A DNA stretch of 64,000 bases from Oscillospiraceae bacterium (GTDB lineage Bacteria > Bacillota > Clostridia > Oscillospirales > Oscillospiraceae). The stretch is from positions 1 through 64,000 of the forward strand of contig SVKV01000008.1 of NCBI GenBank assembly GCA_015068305.1. Reading direction: 5' to 3'. Shown here one piece after another: positions 1-9,757 of this stretch (within the stretch, counting starts at the first letter, position 1; each line of letters begins with the position of its first letter). The position numbers were made by a program, and so were the translations under genes. The notes beneath the pieces are model-generated. The model ran no database searches and was not told the DNA's origin. It worked only from the letters and a program-made list of their open reading frames with translations.

Positions 1-149
1 AATATTACTCAAGAATTTTCGTTGGCTTAATTTCGATTTCAAATCGATCTTAAACAATTTAAAATTGTCCAAGGTGTTCTTAGTTCGTCTTTCACGTTAT
101 TCAATTTACAAGGTACAGTGTCGTTCGCATTTGCTGCGGAACGTTATGA
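1..149 (-). other. Transcribed leader of an rRNA-type operon leaving the window leftwards
   Basis: This stretch has no convincing gene. Read on the minus strand it lies directly downstream of two strong tandem promoters. It contains an ACCTTG...AATTGAATAACG block of the kind seen in Firmicutes rRNA leaders and spacers, followed by small AT-rich hairpins such as CAATT/AATTG and CGATTT/AAATCG. A 16S rRNA gene probably begins just outside the left edge, but no mature rRNA sequence is present, so this is inferred from promoter and leader character. Confidence 0.5.
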
Positions 150-178
150 ATTTTAACACAGCCTCAAATCTTTGTCAA
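150..178 (-). promoter_or_regulatory. Promoter P2 of the leftward rRNA-type operon
   Basis: On the minus strand the -35 TTGACA (178-173) and -10 TAAAAT (155-150) are separated by exactly 17 bases. The A-rich tracts just upstream (about 180-215) resemble an UP element. It is the promoter closer to the transcribed region. Confidence 0.75.
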
Positions 179-264
179 GTACTTTTTTCAAGTTTTTTAA
201 ACTTTTTTCAAGCCCTTGGCTTCCGATTTTCAGTTGTGGTGTTGCCCTTGCGGACAGCTCGCTT

Positions 265-293
265 ATACTAGCACAGCGCAATCCGTTTGTCAA
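265..293 (-). promoter_or_regulatory. Promoter P1 of the leftward rRNA-type operon
   Basis: On the minus strand the -35 TTGACA (293-288) and -10 TAGTAT (270-265) are separated by 17 bases. Two near-consensus promoters about 115 bases apart firing the same way is the classic arrangement in front of an rRNA operon. The -35 lies only 9 bases beyond the stop of the germination gene at 303. Confidence 0.75.
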
Positions 294-302
294 GCATTAT
301 TT

Positions 303-767
303 TCAACTTTTTTCATTACGCAGTATCATATGCTCTCCCCGGACACCAAGGGTCTGCAAATTGGCACCTTCTGCCCATTCCTCCAGTTTCATATCCGGTC
401 TGTGAACTGTCAGAAAGGATGCTGCCTGGGTGATATCCACCGCCGGTTGTGCGTAACAGATTCTCACATTACCCTTCAGCTGCCTTTTCATATCCGGAAT
501 CCAGAGTTCCGCCCCTTTTCTGACCAGCAGATAGTCAGCGGTATCCAGATAGATGATCCCCGCTGTGGTCTCCTTCATATTTTCCATTGCCTGCTCTACT
601 GTTTTCCCTTTGCCCAGATCTTCCGTGTCCGTGGCAAGCACCACTTCCCCTCTTTCTATATATAAGGATACCGTTTCCACTGGCTTCAGCTTTCCCAGAT
701 CCGTTCTTTCTTTTGGGATTGCCAGCGCAGCCACCAGCAGTGCTAGATAGAAGATCATTCGTTTCAT
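303..767 (-). CDS. Short GerC-like spore germination protein (N-terminal part only)
   Basis: The 154-residue product has a hydrophobic N-terminus (MKRMIFYLALLVAALAIP) and then a region whose pattern resembles the N-terminal domain of Ger(x)C germinant-receptor subunits. The ATG at 767 overlaps the stop of the upstream gerA-like gene as ATGA and has AGGAGG 8 bases upstream. An in-frame upstream extension to 800 lies inside gerA and is rejected. Typical GerAC proteins are about 370 residues with a lipobox cysteine; this one has no N-terminal cysteine and lacks the C-terminal half. It may be a minimal or truncated C subunit. The family call rests on context and weak similarity. Confidence 0.5.
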   Translation of the reverse strand: MKRMIFYLALLVAALAIPKERTDLGKLKPVETVSLYIERGEVVLATDTEDLGKGKTVEQAMENMKETTAGIIYLDTADYLLVRKGAELWIPDMKRQLKGNVRICYAQPAVDITQAASFLTVHRPDMKLEEWAEGANLQTLGVRGEHMILRNEKS

Positions 768-2224
768 CGCTGGTTCCTCCTGTCTTTGGGTTTCAGCCAT
801 TTGTTTCGCAGTTTGGATTGCTTCAGCAGCGGACGCAGGATGCCGCCGCTTTCCATGAATCTGCGATTGGGCAGCAAGTAGGGCACGCCCAGGCTTTTAA
901 GACCCAGAAGATGGATCGCAAGGCCGGCCACCCCCGCCCCAATTCCCGGCCAGCCCGCGATTGCCGATGCTGCTGCAATTACAAACCGCCAGACCCGGAT
1001 TCCCTCTGCCAAATCCCGGTTTGGCAGAACGAAGCCGCAGATTCCCGCAATGCTGACGATGATCAGCGCCACAGGTGAGATTAGTCCCGCTTCCACCGCC
1101 GCTGTGCCCACCACAATGCCGCCGATGACGGAGGCAGTCTGTCCAATGGCCTGGGGCAGATGAACGCCGGATTCCTGGAGCAGCTCAAAGGCAATCAGAA
1201 GGCCCAGAACTTCCGCAACTGTGGAAAAGGGCACATCCTGTTTGCTTTCAATCATGGCCCGGAGCATGGGAAGCGGAATGATATCCTGGTGAAAATCCGC
1301 CAGGGCAATATAGACCGCCGGAAGCAGCAGGCTTGTCAAAAGCGCCAGATACCGCAAAACACGGACACTGGATGCGGTTATGAAATCCCGGCCCCGATCC
1401 TCCGGGCTGTCCATCAGATAGCCCAGATCTGTGGGTGCAAGATAGCCCAAGGGGATTCCGTCCACGATCAGTCCCACCCGGCCGTCCAGCAAACCCTGAC
1501 AGAATTTGTCGGTCCGTTCCGTATACTGGATCAGCGGAAATGCCGTTTTCCGGGAACCGGTGATGTATTCCTCCACCGCCGCCGGAGTCAGAAAACCGTC
1601 AATATCGATCTCATCGATCCGCTTTTTCATCCGCTCCACCAGAGAAGGATTGGTAATTCCCTCCATCCACAGCAGAGAAACATTGGTCAGACTCCGTCTG
1701 CCCACCACCGTTTCAAAGATCCGCAGGTCCGGACTGCGCAGGTGCCGGCGGACCAGGCTGGTATTGGAGCGGCTGGTCTCCACAAAGGCATCCTTAGGCC
1801 CTTTGACCGTGTTCTCTACCTCCGGAGCGGAAAGTCCCCGCTTCTCCCCGGTCTTAACCTCAAAGGCAATTGCCCCGACCCCCGGAAACAGCACCACACA
1901 AAAGCCGTTCACCAGTTTCACAGCTACCGCGTCCAGATCTTTGCAGCCATCCGCCACCGCATTATAGACCATGCCGCTCAGCGCCTGGCGGTACAGGGAT
2001 ATCATGGAGTCCGCGGTCAGATGCTCCGTAATCGGTTTGACCACAAAATCAGAAATATCACCGCCGGAGGTCAGCCCGTCGATTGCATACAGAACCAGCC
2101 GGTGTTCACCGCAGGACAGCTGCCGGACATTGAAATCCTCCGCCCCATCAAAAATGGCGCGGATATTCTCATCGGTAATTGCTCCGTGGTACATGGGCGA
2201 CCGCCGGGGTGTGGGCTTTTCCAT
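764..2224 (-). CDS. GerA-family spore germination receptor A subunit
   Basis: The 486-residue product has the two-part structure of GerAA/SpoVAF-type proteins. An N-terminal soluble half (about 1-285) includes the conserved stretch around RSNTSLVRRHLRSPDL, and a C-terminal half (about 285-455) carries several membrane helices including GQTASVIGGIVVGTAAVEAGL. GerA proteins sit in the spore inner membrane and sense small germinants. The ATG at 2224 follows GAGGTG at 6 bases; a GTG at 2233 lies inside that ribosome site. The gene is coupled to the short C-like gene downstream. No B (permease) subunit is encoded next to it. Confidence 0.88.
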   Translation of the reverse strand: MEKPTPRRSPMYHGAITDENIRAIFDGAEDFNVRQLSCGEHRLVLYAIDGLTSGGDISDFVVKPITEHLTADSMISLYRQALSGMVYNAVADGCKDLDAVAVKLVNGFCVVLFPGVGAIAFEVKTGEKRGLSAPEVENTVKGPKDAFVETSRSNTSLVRRHLRSPDLRIFETVVGRRSLTNVSLLWMEGITNPSLVERMKKRIDEIDIDGFLTPAAVEEYITGSRKTAFPLIQYTERTDKFCQGLLDGRVGLIVDGIPLGYLAPTDLGYLMDSPEDRGRDFITASSVRVLRYLALLTSLLLPAVYIALADFHQDIIPLPMLRAMIESKQDVPFSTVAEVLGLLIAFELLQESGVHLPQAIGQTASVIGGIVVGTAAVEAGLISPVALIIVSIAGICGFVLPNRDLAEGIRVWRFVIAAASAIAGWPGIGAGVAGLAIHLLGLKSLGVPYLLPNRRFMESGGILRPLLKQSKLRNKWLKPKDRRNQR

Positions 2225-2259
2225 GGATTTCACCTCGAAGGGTATCTTGCCCGAAAATG

Positions 2260-2288
2260 TTGCAATTATCCACAGATGGTGTTATATT
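2260..2288 (+). promoter_or_regulatory. Sigma-A promoter for the Nudix/mnmE unit
   Basis: TTGCAA (2260-2265) and TATATT (2283-2288) are separated by 17 bases, about 28 bases before the Nudix start. The gap is divergent with the gerA-like gene. Confidence 0.65.
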
Positions 2289-2315
2289 AAATTATTATAA
2301 GTGGGAGGATGCGCC

Positions 2316-2930
2316 ATGGAACGGATCAAAGGAATCAGAAAACTCACCGACAACCGGTTTTTGAATCTTTATGAACAGGATGCTGTTTTCCGGGACGGCA
2401 GTAATGCCCCCTACTATGTGGCTTCCCGACGGAAGACAGTGGAACAGCTGAAATCCGTCACCCATGACAACCACCCCGACGGTGTGATCCTCTACGGTGT
2501 CCACGGAGAGAAAAAGGATAAGGTGGTTCTGGTCCGGCAGTTCCGCTATCCCATCAACGGTTATGTTTATGAATTCCCCGCAGGCCTTGTGGAACCGGGA
2601 GAGGATATGCTGGAGGCAGGAGTCCGGGAAATGAAGGAAGAAACCGGTCTGGAATTCACCCCGGTGGACGGCGGTTCTTATGGCCGGCCTTTTTTCACCA
2701 CCGTGGGCATGACCGATGAAAGCTGCGGCACTGTGTTCGGCTATTGCATGGGAGAACCTTCCGTTGCAGGCCAGGAGGGCACCGAGGATATCCAGGTGGT
2801 GCTGGCCGACCGGGAAGAATGCCGCCGCATACTAAAAGAAGAAAACGTTGCCATCATGTGCGCCTATATGCTGATGCACTTTATTGCTTCCGAAGGCGAT
2901 CCTCTGGCTTTTCTGAATGATCATAAATAA
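2316..2930 (+). CDS. Nudix hydrolase, ADP-ribose pyrophosphatase-like
   Basis: The 204-residue product contains a complete Nudix box (GLVEPGEDMLEAGVREMKEE, G-x5-E-x7-REUxEExG) preceded by RQFRYPINGYVYEFPAG, which is typical of ADP-ribose/ADP-sugar pyrophosphatases (NudF type). Such enzymes split ADP-ribose to AMP and ribose 5-phosphate using Mg2+. The ATG at 2316 has GGGAGG 7 bases upstream; a GTG at 2301 is upstream of that site and is not used. The gene is followed 12 bases later by mnmE, probably on the same transcript. The exact nucleotide substrate is not certain. Confidence 0.85.
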   Translation: MERIKGIRKLTDNRFLNLYEQDAVFRDGSNAPYYVASRRKTVEQLKSVTHDNHPDGVILYGVHGEKKDKVVLVRQFRYPINGYVYEFPAGLVEPGEDMLEAGVREMKEETGLEFTPVDGGSYGRPFFTTVGMTDESCGTVFGYCMGEPSVAGQEGTEDIQVVLADREECRRILKEENVAIMCAYMLMHFIASEGDPLAFLNDHK

Positions 2931-2942
2931 GGAGGACAACCC

Positions 2943-4304
2943 ATGTCCCATACAATTGCTGCCATTTCAACAGGGCTCAGTGTTTCCGCCATCGGCATCA
3001 TCCGTATGACGGGAGATGACTGTGCCCAAATCGGCGGAAAAGTTTTCAAATGCATCAGCGGCAAGCCTCTCTGGGAAGCGCCCAACCGGAAGCTGGTCCT
3101 GGGTGAATTCCACGACAGGGAGGGTCGGGTCATCGACTCCTGCTGCGCCATCTATACCCGGGGTCCCCACAGCTATACCGGCGAGGACACGGTGGAATTC
3201 CACTGCCACGGCTCCCCTGCTGTATTGTCCGCAGGACTGGAAGCCCTCTACATCGCCGGAGCAAGGCCTGCAGGCCGGGGCGAATTCACCAAGCGGGCTT
3301 TCCTCAACGGCCATCTGGACCTGACCCAGGCGGAGGCCGTCATCGACCTCATCGAAGCAGACACCGCCGATGCCGCCGCCAATGCCGCCGGCCAGGTGGG
3401 CGGCAGATTGCAGAAAAAGCTGGATCCCATCTATGACGATCTGACCAACCTGTGCAGCCATTTCCACGCAGTGCTGGATTATCCCGATGAGGATATCGAG
3501 GATTTCGGCCTGGATGCTTATGAATCCTCCCTCCGGGCAGACGCAGATGCGCTGCATGCGCTGCTGAAAACCCATAACCAGGGTAAGATCCTCCGCTCCG
3601 GTGTGGCTGCCGCCATTGTGGGCAAGCCCAATGTGGGAAAATCCAGCCTGCTGAACGCTCTGGCAGGCTATGACCGGGTCATCGTCACGGAAGTGGCAGG
3701 CACCACCCGGGATACGGTGGAAGAGACGGTCATGGTGGGAAAAACCCGCCTGCGGCTCATTGACACCGCCGGCATCCGGGAGACCGCAGACCGGATCGAA
3801 GCCATGGGCGTGGAGCGGTCCCGGCAGGCTGTGGAAAATGCAGATCTGGTGATCTATGTCTGCGACGGCTCCAGACCTCTGGACGAAGAAGACCGCTCCG
3901 TCATTGATTTCTGCCGTGGTTTACCCAAGGTCATCGCGCTCATCAACAAATCCGATCTGGGCACCGCCGTTCAGCCCTCCGACCTGCCCTTTGACACCGT
4001 CATTCCCCTCTGCGCCAAAACCGGCGAGGGACTTGCAGAGCTGGCGCAGACTGTGGACAATATGTTTGCATCCGACACCCCCTGCGACGGCTCCATTCTG
4101 ACCAACACCCGGCAGGCCGATGCCATCCGCAGAGCTTATGAAGCCATGCTCCGGGCATTGGAGGGACTTTCTCTGGGGCTGACCCCCGACGCGGTGCTGA
4201 CCGATGTGGAAGAGGCCATGGAGGCCATGGGCGAAGTCACCGGCGCCACGGTCCGGGAGGACATCACCGCCAGAATTTTTGAACGTTTTTGTGTAGGTAA
4301 ATAA
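2943..4304 (+). CDS. mnmE: tRNA uridine-5-carboxymethylaminomethyl GTPase MnmE
   Basis: The 453-residue product is full length for MnmE/TrmE. It has an N-terminal tetrahydrofolate-binding domain with the early TIAAISTG motif, a helical domain interrupted by a G domain with G1 GKPNVGKS (about 227-234), G3 DTAG and NKSD, and the family's terminal CVGK. With MnmG it modifies U34 of certain tRNAs. GGAGG lies 7 bases before the ATG. The usual neighbours (mnmG, rsmG, yidC) are absent; a cysteine desulfurase follows within 4 bases. Since cysteine desulfurases supply sulfur for U34 thiolation, the pairing is functionally sensible, though that link is an inference. Confidence 0.97.
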   Translation: MSHTIAAISTGLSVSAIGIIRMTGDDCAQIGGKVFKCISGKPLWEAPNRKLVLGEFHDREGRVIDSCCAIYTRGPHSYTGEDTVEFHCHGSPAVLSAGLEALYIAGARPAGRGEFTKRAFLNGHLDLTQAEAVIDLIEADTADAAANAAGQVGGRLQKKLDPIYDDLTNLCSHFHAVLDYPDEDIEDFGLDAYESSLRADADALHALLKTHNQGKILRSGVAAAIVGKPNVGKSSLLNALAGYDRVIVTEVAGTTRDTVEETVMVGKTRLRLIDTAGIRETADRIEAMGVERSRQAVENADLVIYVCDGSRPLDEEDRSVIDFCRGLPKVIALINKSDLGTAVQPSDLPFDTVIPLCAKTGEGLAELAQTVDNMFASDTPCDGSILTNTRQADAIRRAYEAMLRALEGLSLGLTPDAVLTDVEEAMEAMGEVTGATVREDITARIFERFCVGK

Positions 4305-4307
4305 GCT

Positions 4308-5435
4308 ATGATCTATTTAGACAATTCCGCCACCACAAAGCCCTGCCCCGAAGCTGTGGAGGCCATGACCCTTGCTATGACCGAAAACTGGGGCAACCCC
4401 AGCGCTCTGTACAATTTCGGCATTGATACCGCCCACATGATGCGGGATGCCCGGCATAAGGTTGCCGCCGCATTGGGTGCCGAGCCCGACCGGGTATTCT
4501 TTACCTCCGGCGGCACCGAGGCCGACAACTGGGCCATCCATGGCACCGTCAAGCGCTTCGGCAAGCGGGGCAAGCATATCATCACCACCGCCATTGAGCA
4601 CCATGCCATCTTAAATCCCATAAAGGAGCTGGAAGCCCAGGGCTTTGAGGTAACCTATCTGCAGCCCGACGACCAGGGCCGCATCACCCTTGATGCGCTG
4701 AAAGCCGCCCTCCGGAAAGATACCATCCTGGTTTCCGTTATGATGGTCAACAACGAGGTGGGCTCCGTGATGCCCATCGCCCAAATGGCAAAGCTGACCC
4801 ACAAGCTCTGCCCCAATGCCGTGTTCCACACCGATGCAGTCCAGGGCTTTCTGAAAGTTCCCTTCTCCGCCAAAACTCTGGGGGCAGACCTCATTTCCAT
4901 CTCCTCCCACAAGGTCCACGGCCCCAAGGGTGCCGGTGCCCTGTATATTTCCCCAAAGCTAAAATCCTTCCCCGCCATGCTTCTGGGCGGCGGGCAGGAA
5001 TCGAACATGCGCAGCGGCACCGAGGGAACGCCCGCCATTTTCAGCTTCGCCGCCGCGGCAGCCGCAGGCGCTGCTACCTTTAAAGAGGACATCGCCCGGG
5101 AAAAGGAGCTGCTTTCCGGCCTTGTGGAGAAGCTGTCCGCTTATCCCGGGGTCCGTATCAACGGCTGCCATGAAGCCCCCCATATTCTCTCCCTCTCTGT
5201 TCCCGGTGTGCCCACCCAGAACACCATCAATATTCTGCAGGATGCGGGAATCTGTGTGTCCGCCGGTTCCGCCTGTGCCAAGGGCCACCGGAGCCATGTG
5301 CTGGAAGCCATGAATCTTTCCCCCGAAACCATGGACGGCTCTTTCCGGGTTTCCCTCTGCCGGGATACCACCGAAGGCGAACTGGACAAACTGGTGGAGA
5401 CAATTGAAAAAGAGATTCTCCCCCGGATCAGATAA
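4308..5435 (+). CDS. Cysteine desulfurase (NifS/IscS family)
   Basis: The 375-residue fold-type I PLP enzyme has its PLP lysine in SSHKVHGPKG (Lys202) and the persulfide cysteine in SAGSACAKG (Cys323). It converts cysteine to alanine and passes sulfur to Fe-S cluster or tRNA thiolation pathways. The start is 3 bases after the mnmE stop with only a weak GTAGGT site, so translation is probably coupled to mnmE. No iscU or mnmA gene follows. Whether it serves clusters or tRNA thiolation cannot be settled from sequence; the mnmE linkage favours tRNA. Confidence 0.93.
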   Translation: MIYLDNSATTKPCPEAVEAMTLAMTENWGNPSALYNFGIDTAHMMRDARHKVAAALGAEPDRVFFTSGGTEADNWAIHGTVKRFGKRGKHIITTAIEHHAILNPIKELEAQGFEVTYLQPDDQGRITLDALKAALRKDTILVSVMMVNNEVGSVMPIAQMAKLTHKLCPNAVFHTDAVQGFLKVPFSAKTLGADLISISSHKVHGPKGAGALYISPKLKSFPAMLLGGGQESNMRSGTEGTPAIFSFAAAAAAGAATFKEDIAREKELLSGLVEKLSAYPGVRINGCHEAPHILSLSVPGVPTQNTINILQDAGICVSAGSACAKGHRSHVLEAMNLSPETMDGSFRVSLCRDTTEGELDKLVETIEKEILPRIR

Positions 5436-5463
5436 AAATTTGCACAACTGAACAATTCCAGCG

Positions 5464-5500
5464 GAAGCGTCATTCGTTCAGAATGACGCTTCTTTCTTTT
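5464..5500 (+). terminator. Intrinsic terminator after the mnmE-desulfurase unit
   Basis: A perfect 12-bp stem (5464-5475 with 5481-5492) with a GTTCA loop is followed by TTTCTTTT. Confidence 0.9.
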
Positions 5501-5515
5501 CTCATAAAAAAATAC

Positions 5516-5544
5516 TTGTATTCTTGCATCGCTGGTGCTACAAT
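5516..5544 (+). promoter_or_regulatory. Sigma-A promoter of glutamate dehydrogenase
   Basis: TTGTAT (5516-5521) and TACAAT (5539-5544) are separated by 17 bases, 37 bases before the gene start. Confidence 0.65.
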
Positions 5545-5554
5545 TACCCCATGA

Positions 5555-6916
<1,362 letters not shown>

Positions 6917-6926
6917 TGCAAAGCTT

Positions 6927-6960
6927 TCAACCCCGACCGTTTCGGTCGGGGTTGATTTTA
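6927..6960. terminator. Terminator after gdhA, probably bidirectional
   Basis: A 12-bp stem (6927-6938 with 6944-6955) is followed by TTTTA. It lies between converging genes, and the complementary strand has a short A/T-rich end as well. Confidence 0.85.
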
Positions 6961-7578
6961 TAGCCTATTGATTTCCTTCTGAAGATTCTCAAGAAATCTT
7001 CCTGCGTGGGCACCGTCCATCTGGGTATGGTGAAACTGGAAGGAAATAGGCAGATAATAGCGGAACAATCTTTTCCGGTATCTGCCCCAGATCATAAAGG
7101 GATTGTTGAAAATACCGCTGTTCATGCCCACCGCACCGTCAATTTCCGTATCCACAATGGCAGAGGTGCCGATGACCATGCTGTTTTCCGACAGATCATG
7201 GTCGTAGCAGGTTTCAGCCACCTGACGGGTATACTGCAAATAATCTGTGTTGAACTTTACCAAATCTTCTGTGAACAAAATATCACAGGAACTGACTTCT
7301 CCGGTTCGGTTCTTCACAATCGTGTTAACTGCGATGGAATCATACTGAATCAGTTTTTCACCAACAGGTAAGATGTAAAATTCCTTCACAGCTACCGCCG
7401 CTTTGCCGATGCAGTAATCCAGGAGCATATTGAATTTGTATCCCTTCTTTTTGCTGACCTTCACCAGATTGGTCACATCCACAGTTTTGAAAAAGGTAAC
7501 CATGGGATTGGGCGCTTTCATCCAGAGCTCATAGGCTGATGCTCTGGTTGTATCTTTGGGGTTAATTTCTCTGGCCAT
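6958..7578 (-). CDS. CatA-like acyltransferase (chloramphenicol acetyltransferase superfamily)
   Basis: The 206-residue product has the type A chloramphenicol acetyltransferase fold pattern: the N-terminal TTRASAYELWMKAPNP region and the catalytic HHTQMDG motif (about 183-189) near the C-terminus, whose second His would be the general base. True CATs are about 215 residues. This divergent chromosomal homologue may acetylate another small molecule, so drug resistance should not be assumed. ATG 7578 has AAGGAGG 9 bases upstream. It overlaps the upstream kinase gene by 17 bases. Confidence 0.8.
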   Translation of the reverse strand: MAREINPKDTTRASAYELWMKAPNPMVTFFKTVDVTNLVKVSKKKGYKFNMLLDYCIGKAAVAVKEFYILPVGEKLIQYDSIAVNTIVKNRTGEVSSCDILFTEDLVKFNTDYLQYTRQVAETCYDHDLSENSMVIGTSAIVDTEIDGAVGMNSGIFNNPFMIWGRYRKRLFRYYLPISFQFHHTQMDGAHAGRFLENLQKEINRL

Positions 7579-8083
7579 ATTCTTCAACCTCCTTCAGAAA
7601 TTGCTTCACCGCCCGACGGTTTTTCAGCACGATTTTCTCGATTCCTTCGGTTTCATTCAGCATCCGATAATATTTCTCCCGATGCTTCCTGTTAAAATTC
7701 CAGACCCACTGCAAAAACTCCCAGTTAAACCGCTCCGGGCAGCCTTCCGCCATATCGGGCCGTACGGTTCCGTAAGTCGTCAGAACCCGCTTAACAACAC
7801 CCATCAGACAGGCAAACCGGCTAAAATCCAGATAAATCACCGTATCGCATTTTTCCAGCCGTTTGGACAGCGTCCGGATATAGTTTCCATCCAGGATCCA
7901 GCGTGGCTCCGATATGATCTGCATGATTTTTGCATCGATTTCTTCCTTTGACGATTCCACCCAGCCCGGATGCCAAAAAAGTTTGTCCAGGTGCACCACC
8001 GGCAGGCCGGTCTTTTCTCCCAGCTGCCGCGCCAATGTGCTTTTTCCGCTGCCGCCGCAGCCGATGATCAAAATACGTTCCAT
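7562..8083 (-). CDS. Small P-loop kinase-like protein (FlaR/topology-modulation type)
   Basis: The 173-residue product has Walker A GCGGSGKST at residues 8-16 and a conserved LPVVHLDKLFWHPGW segment typical of a family annotated as DNA topology modulation or adenylate kinase-related proteins. A basic C-terminus follows. The physiological substrate is not established for the family. It is co-transcribed with the acyltransferase gene, which overlaps its end. The ATG follows an AAGGAGGGA site. Confidence 0.75.
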   Translation of the reverse strand: MERILIIGCGGSGKSTLARQLGEKTGLPVVHLDKLFWHPGWVESSKEEIDAKIMQIISEPRWILDGNYIRTLSKRLEKCDTVIYLDFSRFACLMGVVKRVLTTYGTVRPDMAEGCPERFNWEFLQWVWNFNRKHREKYYRMLNETEGIEKIVLKNRRAVKQFLKEVEEYGQRN

Positions 8084-8102
8084 ACTTCCCTCCTTAAAAG
8101 CA

Positions 8103-8134
8103 AAAACGACGCAGCCGATTGGCTGCGTCGTTTT
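8103..8134 (-). terminator. Intrinsic terminator of proS
   Basis: A 14-bp stem (8103-8116 with 8121-8134) has a GATT loop. On the minus strand it ends in a run of T, about 60 bases past the proS stop. Confidence 0.88.
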
Positions 8135-8196
8135 CAGATATTTCTTAAATACGACTAAATCAATTCATTCTGCATTTTGCATTCTGAATTCTTCAT

Positions 8197-9633
8197 TTAA
8201 TATGCGATGCCCCAATAGACCATCTTATTGGCGGGCTTGCCGCAGCAGGGGCACACATCGTCCAGTTTCTCCTGGGCGAAGGGGATGCAGCGGGAGGACA
8301 TGCCGGCCTTTTCCTTCATGGCCAGCTCGCATTCCAAATCGCCGCACCACATGGTCTTGATATAGCCGCCGTGCTCGTCCTGCAGAGCCTTTGCCTCTTC
8401 CAGAGAGTGCGCCTCGAAGATGTGCTCGTCCAGATTCTTCTTGGCCTTCTCGAACATCTGCTTCTGCACCAGTTCCAGCTGCTCGGCAACGGCAGTTTCC
8501 AGATCTTCCAGCTTTACGATAACCTTCTCCCGGTCGGTACGGCGGACGATCACACACTGACCGTTCTCCAGATCCCGGGGGCCGCACTCAACGCGCAGGG
8601 GAACACCCTTCATCTCGTACTCGGCGCACTTCCAGCCCATGGAATTGTCGGAGTCGTCCATCTTGCAGCGGTAGCCTGCATCAATCAGACGATCCCGCAG
8701 GGCAGTTGCACCTTCCAGAACGCCGGGCTTATGCTGGGCGATGGGCAGGACCACAACCTGAACGGGAGCAACCTTGGGAGGCAGCACCAGACCGTTGTTA
8801 TCGCCGTGGGTCATGATGATGCCGCCGATCAGACGGGTGGAAACACCCCAGGAGGTCTGATGGGGGTTGACCTTCTGGTTGTTCTTGTCGGTAAACTCGA
8901 TTTCAAATGCCTTGCAGAAGCCGTCGCCGAAGTAGTGGGAAGTACCGGCCTGGAGCGCTTTGCGGTCATGCATCATGCACTCGATGGTGTAGGTAGCTTC
9001 TGCGCCGTTGAACTTTTCCTTGTCGGTCTTCTGGCCCCGGGTGACGGGCATAGCCAGCACGTTCTCGCAGAAATCTGCGTAGACATTCAGCATGGTCTCG
9101 GTAAAGGCCTTGGCTTCCTCTGCGGTGGCATGGATGGTATGACCCTCCTGCCACAGGAATTCGCGGTGGCGCAGGAAGGGACGGGAGGTCTTCTCCCAGC
9201 GCAGCACGGAGCACCACTGGTTATACTTCATGGGCAGATCCCGGTGGGACTGGAGCACATTTGCAAAATGCTCGCAGAAGAGGGTCTCGGAAGTGGGCCG
9301 GATGGCCATCTTTTCTTCCAGCTTGTCGCCGCCGCCCATGGTAACCCAGGCGCACTCAGGCGCAAAGCCTTCCACATGATCCTTTTCCTTCTGCAGCAGG
9401 GATTCGGGAATCAGCAGGGGCATATAGACGTTCTCAACGCCCTGCTTCTTGAATTCCTTGTCCATAATGTGCTGGATGTTCTCCCAGATGGCATAGCCAT
9501 AGGGACGGTAGATGAACACACCCTTGACGCTGGAGTAGTCAATCAGCTGTGCCTTTTTGCACACGTCCGTAAACCACTGCGCAAAGTCCACCTCCATATC
9601 GGTAATCTCGGTAACCTTCTTATCTTTTGCCAT
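8197..9633 (-). CDS. proS: Prolyl-tRNA synthetase, archaeal/eukaryotic type
   Basis: The 478-residue class II synthetase has motif 2 (LRWEKTSRPFLRHREFLWQEGHT) and motif 3 (GVSTRLIGGIIMTHGD). It has the C-terminal zinc-binding extension with cysteines in MWCGDLEC, SSRC and CPCCGK, ending in the characteristic Tyr. It lacks the large insertion domain of bacterial-type ProRS, so it belongs to the eukaryote-like form found in many Firmicutes. It charges tRNA-Pro, one of which is encoded at 19661. No T-box leader is visible in the short upstream gap. Confidence 0.96.
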   Translation of the reverse strand: MAKDKKVTEITDMEVDFAQWFTDVCKKAQLIDYSSVKGVFIYRPYGYAIWENIQHIMDKEFKKQGVENVYMPLLIPESLLQKEKDHVEGFAPECAWVTMGGGDKLEEKMAIRPTSETLFCEHFANVLQSHRDLPMKYNQWCSVLRWEKTSRPFLRHREFLWQEGHTIHATAEEAKAFTETMLNVYADFCENVLAMPVTRGQKTDKEKFNGAEATYTIECMMHDRKALQAGTSHYFGDGFCKAFEIEFTDKNNQKVNPHQTSWGVSTRLIGGIIMTHGDNNGLVLPPKVAPVQVVVLPIAQHKPGVLEGATALRDRLIDAGYRCKMDDSDNSMGWKCAEYEMKGVPLRVECGPRDLENGQCVIVRRTDREKVIVKLEDLETAVAEQLELVQKQMFEKAKKNLDEHIFEAHSLEEAKALQDEHGGYIKTMWCGDLECELAMKEKAGMSSRCIPFAQEKLDDVCPCCGKPANKMVYWGIAY

Positions 9634-9757
9634 ATCTTTTCATCCTCTCGGAAAATCTCTTGCTTTTCGTAACTTCTATTGTAGCACATATGTCAAGAGT
9701 TTGCATAGGATGGAGAAAAGTTTTTTGAGAATTTCCGATGCCTCGAAGGAGGTGCCT

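Noticed and set aside
6958..7578. Acquired chloramphenicol resistance gene
   Set aside because: The motif HHTQMDG is present, but the protein is divergent, lies in an ordinary chromosomal pair and shows no flanking mobile sequence. A housekeeping acyltransferase is as likely.
9640..9757. T-box riboswitch in front of proS
   Set aside because: The gap between proS and its neighbour is too short, and no specifier loop, T-box sequence or terminator was found.
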